A stretch of 64,000 nucleotides of DNA from Climacteris rufus (GCA_013398175.1 VZRZ01005967.1:779217-843216), one strand, 5' to 3'. Positions 26,936 through 40,066 are shown, numbered from the stretch's first letter. Numbers and translations are program-made. Notes: generated by a model not told the origin, from the letters alone.

Positions 26936-29700
26936 CTGGAACCAAGGCTACATGTGCTCATTCTATACAGTAAAGCAAAGCACACCCTTACCTCACATGC
27001 AAAATAAGGCATCATCAGTGGAAAACCACAGCCAAAACATGCTTACCATACTGGAAGGAAAGGCGAGACTATTCACTCTCTAGATTTTTGTGGTTACATG
27101 CTCTTATCTCCTAAGTGTGGTATTTCTATTTTTGTATTAATGTGTGTGGTTTCAGTTAACAACTAAACACCAGTAATTTTTTGAACTTCTTTATGGTAAG
27201 AGGAGCTGAGCAGCAAAATGCCTGGGTACATGGCAGAGCTGTACCTGTGGTCTGTGGAGAAAATGGGACATGGTGTCAGTGGTTGTGCCTGGTTGAGGGA
27301 GGCAGCACAGTGTGAGAAGGGTACCACAGCTGCTGGGTGGCAGTAGTGTAGCACAACACACCATTTCTGGGTACTCAGGTAAAACCTTGGTCTGAGTGTT
27401 CTTCTGCACAAAGGGAAGATGGATGCTGTTTTACACTGGTCCCAAGTCTGGTACTCAGCTGTGAGCTGCCCAGAGTTGCCTGGCAGCCTTGGACTCGGGG
27501 TGTGCCGGCTCCACAGCAGCAGTTTCCTCAGGGATGCGCTGCAAGGACACGTGCAAACACTCCTCCATGAACAGCACTTGACAAGCCACCTGGACTACAA
27601 AGTTCCACTCTCCTTCCCCTCCAGCAGAGGGATTTCCCAGCCTGTCCTACTGGAAAGCCCAATTGTGCTACCCAGGGTGAAGCCCATGTGGGAGTACCCC
27701 ATGAAGGTGACTGAGCTGTGTGTCCTGACGTTCCACACCTCCATCCCATCATGTCAGGCACGTCACAGCTGCAGAGGAAAGCCACTGCTCTGTTCCCCAT
27801 CACAGCACAACCTGCCAGTGGCAGAGGTGAGGAGCAGGGTGAAGAGAACATCTCCCACCAGGAGCCCCACAGTTAGGACGGAGTCCTTGCACCAAAGTCA
27901 TCGATGCACAATCAGGTCATCATCACTTGAGAAAGGCCTAGACTGGAGTACCAGGACAAGGTGCTTTTAAGCAAAAGTAAAGCTAGTTTCACCTGAATGT
28001 TACACAGATGTGAGTAATGAGTGCTCATCCACCACTCTTTTCCATTGACTCCAATGGAGAAGTATCAAATTGGCACCAGGTTTTAAATGCAGTGACATAA
28101 CTTAAAATGCTACAGTAAATTTGGGTCTGACACTTGAAGAAAAAAATAGTGTTTGAAGGTCATTATACAGGCTTACTACAAAAACCATACATTGTTTGAA
28201 AGCTTTAGCTCCTAGTTAATTTTGTTCAAAATAATTCTGTTCCAAACACAGGACAGAGAAATCAGGTTAACCAAAAGGTACGAGTAGCAAAGAAGCATGA
28301 CATTTTTGATTGCAGAAGGTATAATTTGATAAATCATCACCATAATATAGTCTGTACATGTTTAAAACATATCCACCTATAAACAGCTTCTAGATCCCTG
28401 TTAAATGTAGTAGTAGCAGCAGCTAGCATTTAAAATAGTCCCTTACAATGTCTCCACAGTTTTTTTCCTTCAATCAGATAAATTAGATATTTTTCAGGTT
28501 TAGGGTTTAGATGCACAATGAAGTCTGGTAGTATGAGTTCTTGATGAAAGCCATGTAATGGTGGGCAAAAGGCCAAGAAAAGAAGATTTAAAGCAGTTAA
28601 TTTCCTGGTGACTGAAGGATGTGTGTGAGGTCATATGCATTTATCTTCTGTTGTGACTCCGTATTCCCCTCTGGAAGGGGAAGGATAGTTGTCTTCATGA
28701 CAGTTCTGCAAGGATATTTTCATTTTAGAAAACCTCACTATAAAAAGAAGGACCAAGACTCTGAGCAATCAGGGAAGATTCTTCAATTCTTGAAATATTT
28801 AAAGTACTAGGAGATGGAAGCAGTCCACAGAAAAATGTCATCAGCTCCCTTCTACCAACCTAAGTATCTCCCTGTTTCACTACTGAGGACTGAGCTAACC
28901 TACTCCCTCCATGTCTGGATTGGTCTCACAGAGCCAGAAACCTTTCTTGGAAAAAGTCTTTCCCAGAAATCACATTCCTGAATATCCTTTTCGTGAGTCT
29001 GCAACTGAAGTTGTTTGGCTTTCAGTTATTTTTCTCCAGCATTGGCAATTTGCTGTTTCTCTCAAATGTTCATCTGGCTCTGTTTTGCTTAATCCTAGTG
29101 TCTCCCAAAGGTCTGCACTAATGAGTTTCTGCATTCATACCATATGCTTTCTATGCCATGGAGAGGTTTAGTTGTACAGAAAACAGATTTTGAGACTCTT
29201 TCTATTCCCTTTCTCTTCTCATATCTGAAAGGTCTTCTAGGCAAACGAGTCTTCTCGGGTCCCCTCAGCCTGCTGGTTAGAATCAGACCACATCTAAACA
29301 ATGCTCCCATGAAACTTAGACATGTGACAAAACCGTGAAAGTAATTGTCCAGTTCCTTCTTTATTTGGATTTAGGTTAACTAGCTTTTTTTGAAGTCTTC
29401 ATTTGAAATCCCAGAGGCCAAGGTCATCCACACACTCAGAAAGTGGTGGCAACTCCCAGTGACAGAAGATACCAATTTCCTACTGAAGGAGCTCGTGGTA
29501 GAAGATCAGCATCAGAGCAAAAACTTCCCAGGAAAGGCCAAGCCAGCTGCCCTGGAGGTAATCACAGCTAGCAAACTACCCAACTGACAGAAATAACCCA
29601 AAGAAGTTAATTATTCTAGACAAAGAATATAAAATCTCTTTTAAAATTATCCAGGTAGGATACAGCCCAACAGGGAATGTTCTTTACAAGAAATTCCATG
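26936..29700. other. Intergenic stretch without recognised genes
   Basis: The longest open frame here (27419-27970, 183 codons) has no recognisable domain, and an overlapping antisense frame is nearly as long. I regard both as chance frames in a slightly GC-richer patch. No repeat was recognised. Confidence 0.55.
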
Positions 29701-29734
29701 GAGGACTCTTAATGTGGAAAGCAGTAACGAGTGT

Positions 29735-30890
29735 TGTTTTTCAGAGATCAGTGCTGGGACTGACTTCTTTGTCAGTGACATGGACAGCAGGATCCAGTGC
29801 ACCCTCAGCAAGTTTGCCATCAACACCCAGCTGTGTGGTGGGGTCAACACTCTGGAGGGAAGGGATGCCATCCAGGGAAACCTGGGCAGGGTGGAGAGCT
29901 AGGTCCTTGTGAACTTCATGATGTTCAAGAAGGCCAAATGCAAGGTCCTGCACCTGGGTCAGGGCAATCCCAAGCACAAATACAGGCTGGGAAGAGAATG
30001 GATTGAGAGCAGCCCTGAGGAGAAGGACTTGGGAAAGTTGGTGGATGAGAAGCTCAACATGACTTGGCACTGTGCTCTCACAGCCCAGAAAGCCAAGGGT
30101 GTCCTGGACTGCATCAAAAGCCCGGCACAAACACCCAGAGGGTGGCTGGGCACTGGGACAGGCTCCCCAGGGAAGTGGTCCCAACACCAAACCTGGCAGA
30201 GTGCAAGAAGCATGTGTGCAGTGCTCTCAGGCACACGGTGGGAGTCTTGGGGATGGTGCTGTGCAGGGCCGGGAGCTTAACTCAGTGATCCTGATGGGTC
30301 CATCCAAACTCAGCACATTCTGTGATTCTATGATTCTGTGATTCTGTGAAAAGCAGTGTGGGCAGCAGGTGAAGGGAGATGCTTCTTCCCCTGCATTCTG
30401 GGAGACACCACCTGGAGTACTGCATCCATCTGTGGGGTCCCCAACATAGGAGGGCATGAACCTGTTGGAATGAGTCCAGAGGAGGGCCGTGAAAACAATC
30501 AGAGGGCTGGATGATGATACAATCAGAGGGAGTTGGGGTTGTTCAGCCAGGAGAAGACCTTTTTGCAGCCTTTCAGTACCTACAGGGGCCTACAGGAAAG
30601 CTGGAGAGAGTCTTAACCAGAACACGTAGTGATAGAACGAGGGGGAATGGCTTTATGCTGACAATGGGTAGATTAAAATTAGATATAAAGAATAAATTCT
30701 TTACTGTGAGGGTGGTGAGACACTAGACCAGATTGCCCAGAGAAGTTGTGGAAACCCCATCCCTGGAAGCATTCAAGGCCAAACTGAACAAGGTATTGAC
30801 TGGAAAGTGTCCCTGCCCATGGCAGGGGAGTTGGAATGAGATGAGCTTTAAGGTCCCTTCCAATCCACACCATTCTATCATGTCCACCAT
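29735..30890 (+). repeat. CR1 LINE (outer element, split by a younger CR1)
   Basis: The outer copy runs 29735-30120 and resumes at 30349-30890. It carries reverse-transcriptase-region words such as GGATCCAGTGCACCCTCAGC, AAGTTTGCC and GGAGGGAAGGGATGCCATCC, then the 3' UTR words GAGGAGGGCCGTGAAAACAA and GGTCCCTTCCAATCCACAC, and ends at ATTCTATCAT. The RT active-site motif is degraded, reading FAINT where the 53-kb sister copy has FADDT. It is a fossil element. Confidence 0.9.
30121..30348 (+). repeat. CR1 LINE 3' fragment nested inside another CR1
   Basis: This 228-bp 5'-truncated CR1 3' end runs from CCCAGAGGGTGGCTGGGCAC to four tail units of ATTCTGTG/ATTCTATG type. Flanking AAAAG at 30116-30120 and 30349-30353 looks like a target-site duplication. 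Its wording matches the CR1 at 62.6-63.4 kb, not its host element. Confidence 0.88.
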
Positions 30891-33500
30891 TTCTGGCAAT
30901 TCTCTCTCTCCATGTCTGTAAACTCCCATTCCAGGTCACTTCTGCCACAGATCTGCTATTCACAGTATTGCTTAGTTTAGTGAAGCATCACAATTCCTGT
31001 TTCAGTAACAAAATAATTCTCTCCTGCATTTTCCCTATATAAATCACTTTGTCTCTAGTTTTCTCTTGTAGGTTCAATGGAAGCAGTGTTCTAATGATAT
31101 TCCAGTTTTTCTGGCTGTCCATCAAGCTGAAAGCCTCCATGAGTATTTGCTAATCTAGGTCCTTGCACAGCCTGTTCTCTGGTACAAAATGCTGCCTGTT
31201 GACTGGAGTGTAGGGACACATGGAAGAACCTGGTGCTTCTGGCCTTCAGAGCAGCAGGAAGGAAAACATCTCACTCCAATACAGCTGTGCCAGGAAGCCT
31301 TCTGGGAGGAAGCCATTCATGTATTGGCCACGTGTGAAGTATAGGAAGATGTTGACTGGCCTGAGGGATGGAGGCAAGGACAGTGGCATTCATGTGCACT
31401 GGAGCTGGGGAGAATTGTGTAGAGGATTTCATATTGGTGAGCATTGGGAACATGTGGCAGAACAGATTTGTTTAGAAGAACACTGCGGAGGAGTAACAGC
31501 TTTCCTGCAGTGAAAATTATTTTGACTTTATTTTTTATGATACTAGTTTAAAACGAGCATCACTGCCTGATATTCTTCAGAAAGACACTATTTACTTTTT
31601 TGGAAGCTGTCATTTTTCAACCTGTTTGTTACTAGAGGCTCATGCAGGTCCGAGGCACATTGTCACCATCCCAGAGCAGCACCCAGGACAATCAACCCCC
31701 TCAGCAGTGGTGCCAACTACAGCAGCGGTGCCATCTCAGAGCTGTGCTGGACCTACCTTTGCATCCCTTCATGGCACTGAGATGGGTATCAGGCCCTCCT
31801 GGTGATGAGAGTCCTGTCTAAGTAAGAGACTCACCACAGCTGAAGTTCACTGGTGATGTCCTGCCCTCTCTGTTTTGCAAGCCCCTTGGCAAGTAAGCAG
31901 AGCATTAACACCAGAGGATGGTGTTTTCTCTGAGACATTAACTATCAGGCAACGGTATAAAATGTTACCTGCTTATCTAGGCACTACCAGAAAAGCAGAA
32001 GACAAAACTGTGCTTATGTCCCCAAGACCAGATCAGTTTGTCTGCTGAAATTACTGCTGCTACAGTATTTTACAGCATTTGACATTTTTGCCAGGGTGTT
32101 TGTCATACACATTTTTTTTCAGTGAGAATGGATTTTCAAATTGTCTAGCTTCATTTTCTTTTTCCTGGTTTTACAGACACTTCCCAGTGTTCAGGCTGCT
32201 TTAATGCAAACACTGGACAACCTGTAGGATGTCCCCTGGTAAACCTGACTATTAGTTATACAAGCTCAGATTTTTCCTAAGCTGGCCAGACGTCTTGGAG
32301 CACTCCAAAAGGTATGTTGCTTTAATGTATGGGAAGAGTCTAAATCTACTTTTATATCCATTTTCAACAAACCACAATTTTCTCCAAAAGATCTGCCTAA
32401 AACCCTTGTCTCCCAACTTGAAATATGTTTCTGAAAGTAATAATATTTTCCATTACACAAGCAAAGCAGATATTAACTTTCATTTCTCTGAGTATCAGAA
32501 CTTCCCATCCCTCAAGGGATGTCTTCTGTGTATCTTTGCAAACTTGATAAATGACGTGCGAAGAATCCAACTAATGTCCCACCTTCAGTGCAGGTTATTA
32601 TAAAACAGAGGGAGCTACAGTAAGTGGAGCCAGAAAAAAATCTCCTTGTGTTCTTAGCATACTTGGAAATTTCTGGCAAAAATTAGGACAAGGTGTTTTA
32701 CATCTGTATGTGCACGTAACTGTAAGGGCAGCTTTCCATACGCTTCACTCATTTAGAGAAAGCATCCCTGTGATGGATGACCCAACTATAGAAAAATAAC
32801 AGCCTGATGATAAATTTAATGTGCAGCTTTGACCTATTGTCTTTCTAATACTCCATTTCCTTGTGACTTTCTCATTTCAGGTGTCCTAGCCCCCTCTGCT
32901 GTGGCCCTGTCTTGACCCATTTCTTTTGCTTTTTCTTTCTCCTTTTCTTTATTAAATTCAAACTACAGGATAAATGTTTCTTTCCCTTTGTCCAGGTATG
33001 GAGATCTCACTGCTGTAGGCCAAAGGCAGGTGAAAGTGTATCCAATACTAGTGCAAGTTTTGCTACAGGGACAAAATATCACTCTGCAAAAGAGTGGCAT
33101 TTTGTCACATGAAACAAAAAGGTACTGAAATGCCAGTGTTGTTGAAGTGGAGGAAATTTCCCAGTGGATTTCCATGAAATTAGTGCTTTGGCCCTGGAGT
33201 TTGGGACCGAGAAGCTGGGATGCTGGCAGGAGGACACTCTGTGGTCTTGGCCAGAAACACAGTAATCACATCCCACAGGAGCTGACGCTGTATCACTGCT
33301 TATTCTCATTCACCTCTAGTACTGTAACAAACACAAATGGTGGTGTGGAAAAGATAGTCTTCATCACCTCATGGGAAGAAGTAACCCTTTGCAATCAAGC
33401 ACTGTAGTCACCCCAGAAGACTGTGCTGGATGGGTGTTGGCCACTCACTCTCTCCTTATTCCTTATACTGAGAGAACACAAATAATATTCAAACATCAGC

Positions 33501-33532
33501 ATTACTATTATTATTATTATTATTATTATTAT
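33501..33532. repeat. (ATT)n microsatellite
   Basis: About nine TTA units follow an ATTAC start, and the flanks are also AT-rich. It is likely polymorphic. Confidence 0.9.
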
Positions 33533-34293
33533 GGTTATATATTATTTTATACATTATTATAATAATGGTTAACCATTTTGGTTAATTTGCATGCTGCCTT
33601 TTTGCTTTAGCTGACAGAGAAGGAGGGAGTCCAAACAGGGACCTCCTCATCTGATCCACCACCCACACCATGACCCACTACTGGAAAAAGGAACAGAGAA
33701 ATGCACCTCTTCCCAGAAATACAAACCTACCAAACACTACATATTCCAAACTACTATTAAAGCCATAATACAGAGAAGGAAGATCATCCCTTAATTTTTG
33801 GCATGTTGAACAAGACAGAAAAAACTGGTGGTAGCTCTCAGGGTTTAAAGAGAACAGAACAAATTGCCTGTTGCAGTCAGAAGCTACCTGCTGTCTGAAG
33901 GGACTTAGGCAGAGGATCAGCTGCTGGGTTAATATCATGGTTCAGCACTGATCACTGTTGTCTGACTTTCTTTTCCTGTTTTGGTATCCTGTTGTAGCTG
34001 CTGTCTGCCTGTTGTCTCCATGTCCAGTTGCAATCTCCATGGTCACTCTCCTCTCAAGGTGATTGGTGTGTGAAGGCAGGTGAGGAGGGCATGTGCTGTA
34101 ACAGAAGCCTGTCCTCTAATCCTGCACTCCAGATTTCTTCTAGTCAGTCTGTCCTGCTCAACAGGTACATTGAAAAAGTCCTGTGAGACATGGATCTGGC
34201 TGCTGTCAAAGAGCAGGAAAGTGGATGAGATGTTTGTTCCTTCCTTAAAATAACCCTAGACAAAGCTGCAGCATCCTTGGACTACACTTCCAT

Positions 34294-34337
34294 CCAGATA
34301 CGCAAGTAAGCCAGGTATGGCTTACTTGCATATCTGG
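34294..34337. repeat. Short near-perfect hairpin, 20-bp arms
   Basis: Left arm 34294-34313 and right arm 34318-34337 are complementary with one mismatch (34301 against 34330) around a GGTA loop. In a minus-strand transcript the odd pair would be a G-U wobble. The stem is too short and the loop too tight for a typical microRNA precursor. Confidence 0.8.
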
Positions 34338-35830
34338 GGCTCTCTTGTGCATTTCTGATGATTATCCTCACACTTTATCAGAAGCAAAACAAAAATGCTT
34401 TTGATTCTGAAATAAGCTACCCTGATGTACAGACACCTGTGTAGTGGTCAGTCTGATGACCAGACACATTCCTGGAAGAAGACTCCCTGATACCTGAGAT
34501 ATCTTGTCCTACCCAAACCTGCAGGTACCCAGCCCTGGTGATTGTTGAAAGCTGGATACCAAACCAAACAGACCCTGGGTTTGGTTTCCTGCTCTTAAAA
34601 CCCCACTGCTTTCTTGAAACCCATTGTGCCCACCTCTTCCAGCCAAGCTCCAACCTGCACAATTATGATAAATTTCTAGCAGCAAGCCAGGGCTGGCACA
34701 GCATTCACGTCTGATGGAAATGGCAGCTTCATTACTCCTAAAATGATTTGCTCAATGTGAAATGGGAGTGCTTGGCACAGAAAGATGCATAGCAGATACT
34801 GCAGATTAAGCCAAAGGGTTTGGGGATATCTCATGCCTACTGAGAGGCATGGCCAGAAAAACCCACCCGTTTCCCTCTAAAATGTCTCTCTGTGTGCACG
34901 TAACAAAGATATGCAGCCCAAATTCTGATAGTAGTTGAAAATGTTATAAAATCCATTTTCAGGTCACATCAAGCAGGAAGACAGGTTGTCATCAGCTCTG
35001 CTTCTGCCATTTCATTTTCACTCGCTCTCGTTCATGTGGAAAGATCCTGGCGTGCCCTGGGCTGTGATCTGCTCAGTTCTATTTTTGGCTGTCTCCTTTC
35101 TGAAGGAAGGTGATTTCTCACATGTGGTGTTTTCCAATTATCACTTGTTGAGACGTACCCCCTGGTTATATTACAAAGAGAATCAGGTGGCAAGTACATA
35201 TTTACAGGTCTTTATTCTAAGGCACAGGAATACCTTATTGATCTGAGCTTTGAACTGAAGCCGTGGGTACTCCTGGGAATCATGTTTCTTCTGAGTGAGT
35301 TGATACAGCCTCTTACTCTTCAGTGAGAGATAGAGAAAATTAAATATCATCTAATTTACTTGTGTGTATATGTGAATAGGGTGTTGGTGGTCCATTGTAC
35401 AATATTTAAAATATGCAAGTGTCTCCTACAATATCCTGTATTGTATTTGGTATTAAACAGGCTTTTTTTCCCCAGTTACAATTCACCCACTGCTCACCAA
35501 GCTGGGACTCAGCTGCTTCCTTCATTTCAAAAGCTTAATCTTTTTGGTGTATAATATTACTTTATAAAGCACTTTATCAGGAAAAGCCTGGGTTTGTGGA
35601 GAGATGAGTGGGTGAGCTAGCAGTGCTGTGGCCTTTCTGTTTGCTCTATTCCACTCTCAAGATACACAGGATTACCTTGGAGCTCTCTCAGCAGTATAAG
35701 TTTGAAAACCAAAAAAAAAAAATTATGATAAATGAAATATTTCCATTAGTAGGCAGTTTTTTTTGCATCAAAATTTAGCTCAATTATAGACAACTTTACA
35801 GTAACACATCAAATACAGGAAAACAAAACT

Positions 35831-36231
35831 CAGTGAGGAGGCTGGGGGTGCACAGTAATTTGGGAGGGGACAAAGCTGGGACAGCTGACCCCAACTGACC
35901 AAAGGGATATTCCGTAACATATGGAATTGTCAGTGTATAAAGCTGGGGGAGAAAGAAGGAAGCAGGAAACATTCAAAGTCGTGGAATTTGTCTTCTCAAG
36001 TCACTGTTCTGCGTAGTGGAGCCCTGCCTTCCTGGGGATGGCTGAATACCCAGCCACCCATGGGAAGTGGTGAATCAATTCCTTGTTTTGTTTTGCTTTA
36101 CTGTCTTTACAAACTGTCTTTGTCTCAACCCACTCGAGATTTCTCACTTTTACACTTCCTATTCTTTCCACCATCCCCCCCGGGATGTGGCTGTGTGGGG
36201 CTGAGCTGCCAGCTGGGGTTAAACCCCGACA
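35831..36231 (+). mobile_element. Avian endogenous retrovirus LTR, 5'-truncated, plus strand
   Basis: The copy begins GTGAGGAGGCTGGGGGTGCA, then GACAGCTGACCCCAACTGAC, an intact TATAAAG at 35936-35942, the U5-like words CTCAACCCACTCGAGATTTC and CACTTTTACAC, and the LTR end GGGGTTAAACCCCGACA at 36231. The 5' part seen in the 49-kb copy (with GGGCTGGGATAG) is missing. No viral coding sequence follows. Confidence 0.8.
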
Positions 36232-37789
36232 CTTCCCCTTTGTCCGCTGTACCAGCAGAGTGCCAGGGCAGGTCTCGAGAGTTCCCCCAGTGCATCCCCA
36301 GCTGCAACAACAGCCCCAGCAGGGTCTTGCTCACAGCAGCCTTGTCATCAGCTGAGGCTTCCTTCTGTGTGAATGTGCAGATCAACAAAACCTCCAGTCA
36401 CTGCTTTTCCTCCATTCTGTGAGCTCCCAGAAATGGCAAAAGTCCCAGGGAGAGCTGCTGAGAAGAGAGGATCTGCTTTGTTGATGGTGTGAATGTTTCA
36501 TGGCTAATAACCTTTGATTGTTTTTGGCAGCCACCTTTTCCTTTGCACCAGAGCAGTCAGCAGTTGTCTATACTTCTTGAAACTTGAAAAAATTTGACAT
36601 ATTTCTGCAGTTGCTGTTGCTTTGGTGAGCAATTTATCCCTGGGTCTTTTCACCATCAGTTTTCGTCTTCCAGCTGTTTGCTCATATCTCTTGGAATTAT
36701 TTCATTAGAGCAGCTTCAAGCTCATAGTACTCAATACCTCAGTTTCTTTTACAGATCATTGAGATGCAGTTCATTTTTTTGCTCGTAGCTTTGGAGACTG
36801 AAATTGAGATGCATCAACATTCTGTAACCTTCTGGTTCTTTTCTACCCATAATTTCATTTAGAGACAACCTACTTTTTCTAGGCAGATAATACACCCTTT
36901 ATCCCCCTTCTTTCTATGCATTTTTTGATTCAGAAAATCACATTGCAGAACGAACTCATAGAGGTTTTCATCTACAAGTGCATATATTCAGCCCACGGTT
37001 AGTTGTTTTGGCTCTGGTTCAGATAAATAAGAGTACCAGATGTAAATATGATACCTGTAGGGCTTGGGAAACTGAAAGAGAAAACCAGAGTTTTTCTGAG
37101 AGTGCACAGAGTAAGTGCAGGAGCTCCCTGTCTAAGATATGAAGTCTACAGGTCTGGACTGTGCAGCCTTACTTGGTACCTGGACACCAGTCTTGGAGAC
37201 TTCTGTGAGCAACAGCGAACAGAAAGAGTGCTGAGAAAGAAAAAAAGGTACAATCACACTGCAAAAAACATGGGCAATAAATTGCAAAGTTCAATAATAG
37301 CACCAGGTAGCTGGGATGGAAAGTGCCCTAAAAATGTATGATTGCTCTCTGCAGAGGCTTGCAGTTGAAATTTCAATACACTAAGTGGACTATTTCCTTA
37401 TCAAATATGAGAGAGGGCAGTGCAGACCATAAGGCACTGTACAAATATGATCTATGGCCATTATTTAAAGCCACTCTATGAAGTAGTCTGACACCTGGAA
37501 ATTCATCTACCAGTGAGAACAGTTATTTTGTCCATGACTAAGTCATGTTTCTGAACCTCTTCCACCTGTCAGTCATTAAGTTGGAAATAATTACGAGATT
37601 TAATAGTGTGTTACTGGAAAAATAAATAGTATGAGGGAAAAACCCCTCATTTTCCTCTATTCAGCTTTGTTTTCCATGCTCTGTTCTGTGCCTTTCCCAC
37701 TCTCTATGTATTAAAAAAGGGATTCATCCTAATCTGAAGGAAGAATCAAGTGGCCTGGAAATACTTTATTCTAAATGTGCATTTCTGAA
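36232..37789. other. Intergenic stretch without recognised genes
   Basis: No exon, RNA gene or dispersed repeat was recognised between the LTR and the next CR1. Only short chance frames occur. Confidence 0.55.
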
Positions 37790-37791
37790 CC

Positions 37792-38085
37792 ATAGAATTA
37801 CAGAATCATGGGTTTAGCTAGATTGGAAAAGACCTTTCAGGTCATCAAGTTCAACCTATGACCAAACATCATCTTGTCAACCAGATCATGACACGGAGTG
37901 CCACATCCAGTCTTTTCTTAAACACCTCCAGGGATGGTGACTCCACCACCTCCCTGGGCAGCCCATTCCAATGACCAATCACCCTTTCTGTGAAGAACTT
38001 CTTCCTGATGTCCAACCTAAACCTCCTCTGATGCAGTCTGTGTCCTCTCATCCTATTGCTAGTTGTCTGGGGCTGTCTGACAGCA
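37792..38085 (-). repeat. CR1 LINE 3' end, reverse orientation
   Basis: On the + strand it opens with ATTACAGAATCATGG and continues GGAAAAGACCTTTCAGGTCA, CTCCAGGGATGGTGACTCC, GGGCAGCCCATTCCAATG and CTTCTTCCTGATGTCCAACC. This is the reverse complement of the CR1 3' end wording seen at 26.7 kb. Confidence 0.92.
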
Positions 38086-39511
38086 TAAACTGGCATGGTG
38101 GATTTTATTGAAAAGGGTTTTATCGAAAAGAATAAGCAAGGGAGTTCATTTTTAAGGCAGCAAGGGTAAATCTGCTCCAGTTTTGCAAAGTTAATTAAAA
38201 ACGGAACAATCCTGTGATTGCATCAGTGTTCCTATTAAGACTAAATCAATAAACCAATGGGTTCGAATCACGGAATCGGTAAATTAATGCAGTGAGTAAT
38301 CAAACTGGAGTCTGAGGTTGGCAGTGAAGGGAATTACTTTGTGTTAGCCCTGTTTTCAGCTCTCATGAGAAAAAGGAACAGAATTCAAGGAAAAAGGAGT
38401 TTCCTTTCCATCTTTGGCTGCAGGCTGTATTCTAACCAGCCCAAGAAACTATTTAGTGAGTGAAGAATCATTTTGGTTTCAGGGCCATGCCAAGAAGACA
38501 TTGCAATCCCATCCTGTTTCACTTTGAGGAAATAGGATTTAGAGAGTTCTCAGAGGTCCCTCTTTAACACGGCCTCTTCGTGCTGAGCTGCTGCCAGTGG
38601 TTTTGGGTTAACTGCTCCCTCCGAATACCACAAAAGCTACAAACTTCTCAAAGATGAATAACAACTCTTTTCATGAGTCGCAAAATAAATGATACTAAGA
38701 GGATCCACTGCCCCCAGGCTATCTGCTCTTTTCCCTCCCCAAGCACGTCTTCCCATCAGCAAATTTCCAGGCACTGCTCTCATGACCCATCTGCCTTGTG
38801 GACAGGCTATTCCAGCACAGAGCTAAACATATAGCTGAACTATAGTAATGATCCCAGCTGAATGGCTTTGGAAGTGGAAAAGTTACCTGAGATTAAAGAC
38901 ACTTTTCCTTTGTTCCATGACTCTGAATTTGCTATTCCAGTATAAAATGCCCATGTTTATGGCACATAGAAAGCCGCTCATATGGATGTCACAGTACATC
39001 CTCTCTCTATGGACTGAGTGCCCATACATTGCCCACCCTCCCTGCTGTCCCTGCTCTCTGTGCTCTCTGATTAGCCAAATAAATGGCAAAACTTCAGAAC
39101 AATTTGAAATAATGACTTTATTTTATTGCTTGTTTTATTTTAAATCCCTTTAAAACTCAAGCTGTCTTATTTCTCAGAAGAGAGACCTAAGCCTTCCTGC
39201 TGTGTCTGTGAATTTCTTGCTGCCCTGTCTTTATCCAGGCAATTTCAGGAGGTTATACTCTGTAAAACCAGATGCCATGCTATTTTCCAAACATTTCATG
39301 CACTATCTTGTGTGTATAGTAGTGCAAGGAAAACAGTGAACTTTACCTGTGGAGATTTAATTCAGGCTTCACCAGTTAAGTTTTGAGAGCCACATTTTTA
39401 AGGATGCTTGACTATCCTGGCAAACAGCTTGCAGGATTTTTACAGCTATCTTTACAGCTGATTTGTAAGCTTTTCAATTTCTAACTCTCACTCAGACGAG
39501 CTCCTTCAGAA

Positions 39512-39540
39512 ATCAGGTGTAATGCCAAATTACACCTGAT
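39512..39540. repeat. Perfect 12-bp inverted repeat
   Basis: Arms ATCAGGTGTAAT (39512-39523) and ATTACACCTGAT (39529-39540) flank the loop GCCAA. Pairing is perfect, so a small stable hairpin forms on either strand. Confidence 0.9.
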
Positions 39541-40066
39541 GGGTGGTGGGTGCTTTGAGCAAATGTAACATTGTTCTATTCATTTACCTACGTTTCAAAC
39601 CCCTCTGTTACTTAAGCATGCTACTGTGCACGTTGTCCCAGCAGGTATCTTTGCCTGTGTCTACCCATTTTGATGTATGGCTTCAGTTAGGAGGGTGACC
39701 ATCAGATGAACGCACTCTTTAAAAATGGATTAAGATATTGTGATAAACTCAAGATGAGGAAAACACAATATAAATTCTTATCCATAACATGTGATGTGAA
39801 AAAGATCCTTCTGCCTTTATTTTCTTGTGTATAACATTGGGTAGGGAATGGTTGTCTTCCTGATATCCATCAGCACAGGCTATTACACAAGAGAGGGTCA
39901 AATCCTAGTCAGGGTGGCTCCACACCTAATGCAGTACTATCAATATTGTTCCTGACCAAGAGCAGTGAAGTCCTCTGTGGTCACTGGGCCACACTGAACA
40001 GTCAGAATGACCACATGATTTCCTCCAGCTGAAATCACAGTTACTGTGTAAGGACTGGGGCTCCTG

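Larger units (their letters stand above)
30891..35830. other. Intergenic stretch with simple repeat and hairpin only
   Basis: No gene or dispersed repeat was recognised. It contains an ATT microsatellite (33501-33532) and a 20-bp-arm hairpin (34294-34337), both listed separately. Confidence 0.55.

Noticed and set aside
27419..27970. 183-codon plus-strand frame in the intergenic region
   Set aside because: It begins without a strong context, has no recognisable domain, and an antisense frame of 107 codons overlaps it. It is likely chance.
38250..38290. GGTTCGAATC word like a tRNA B box
   Set aside because: No A box, acceptor stem or cloverleaf pairing could be found around it.
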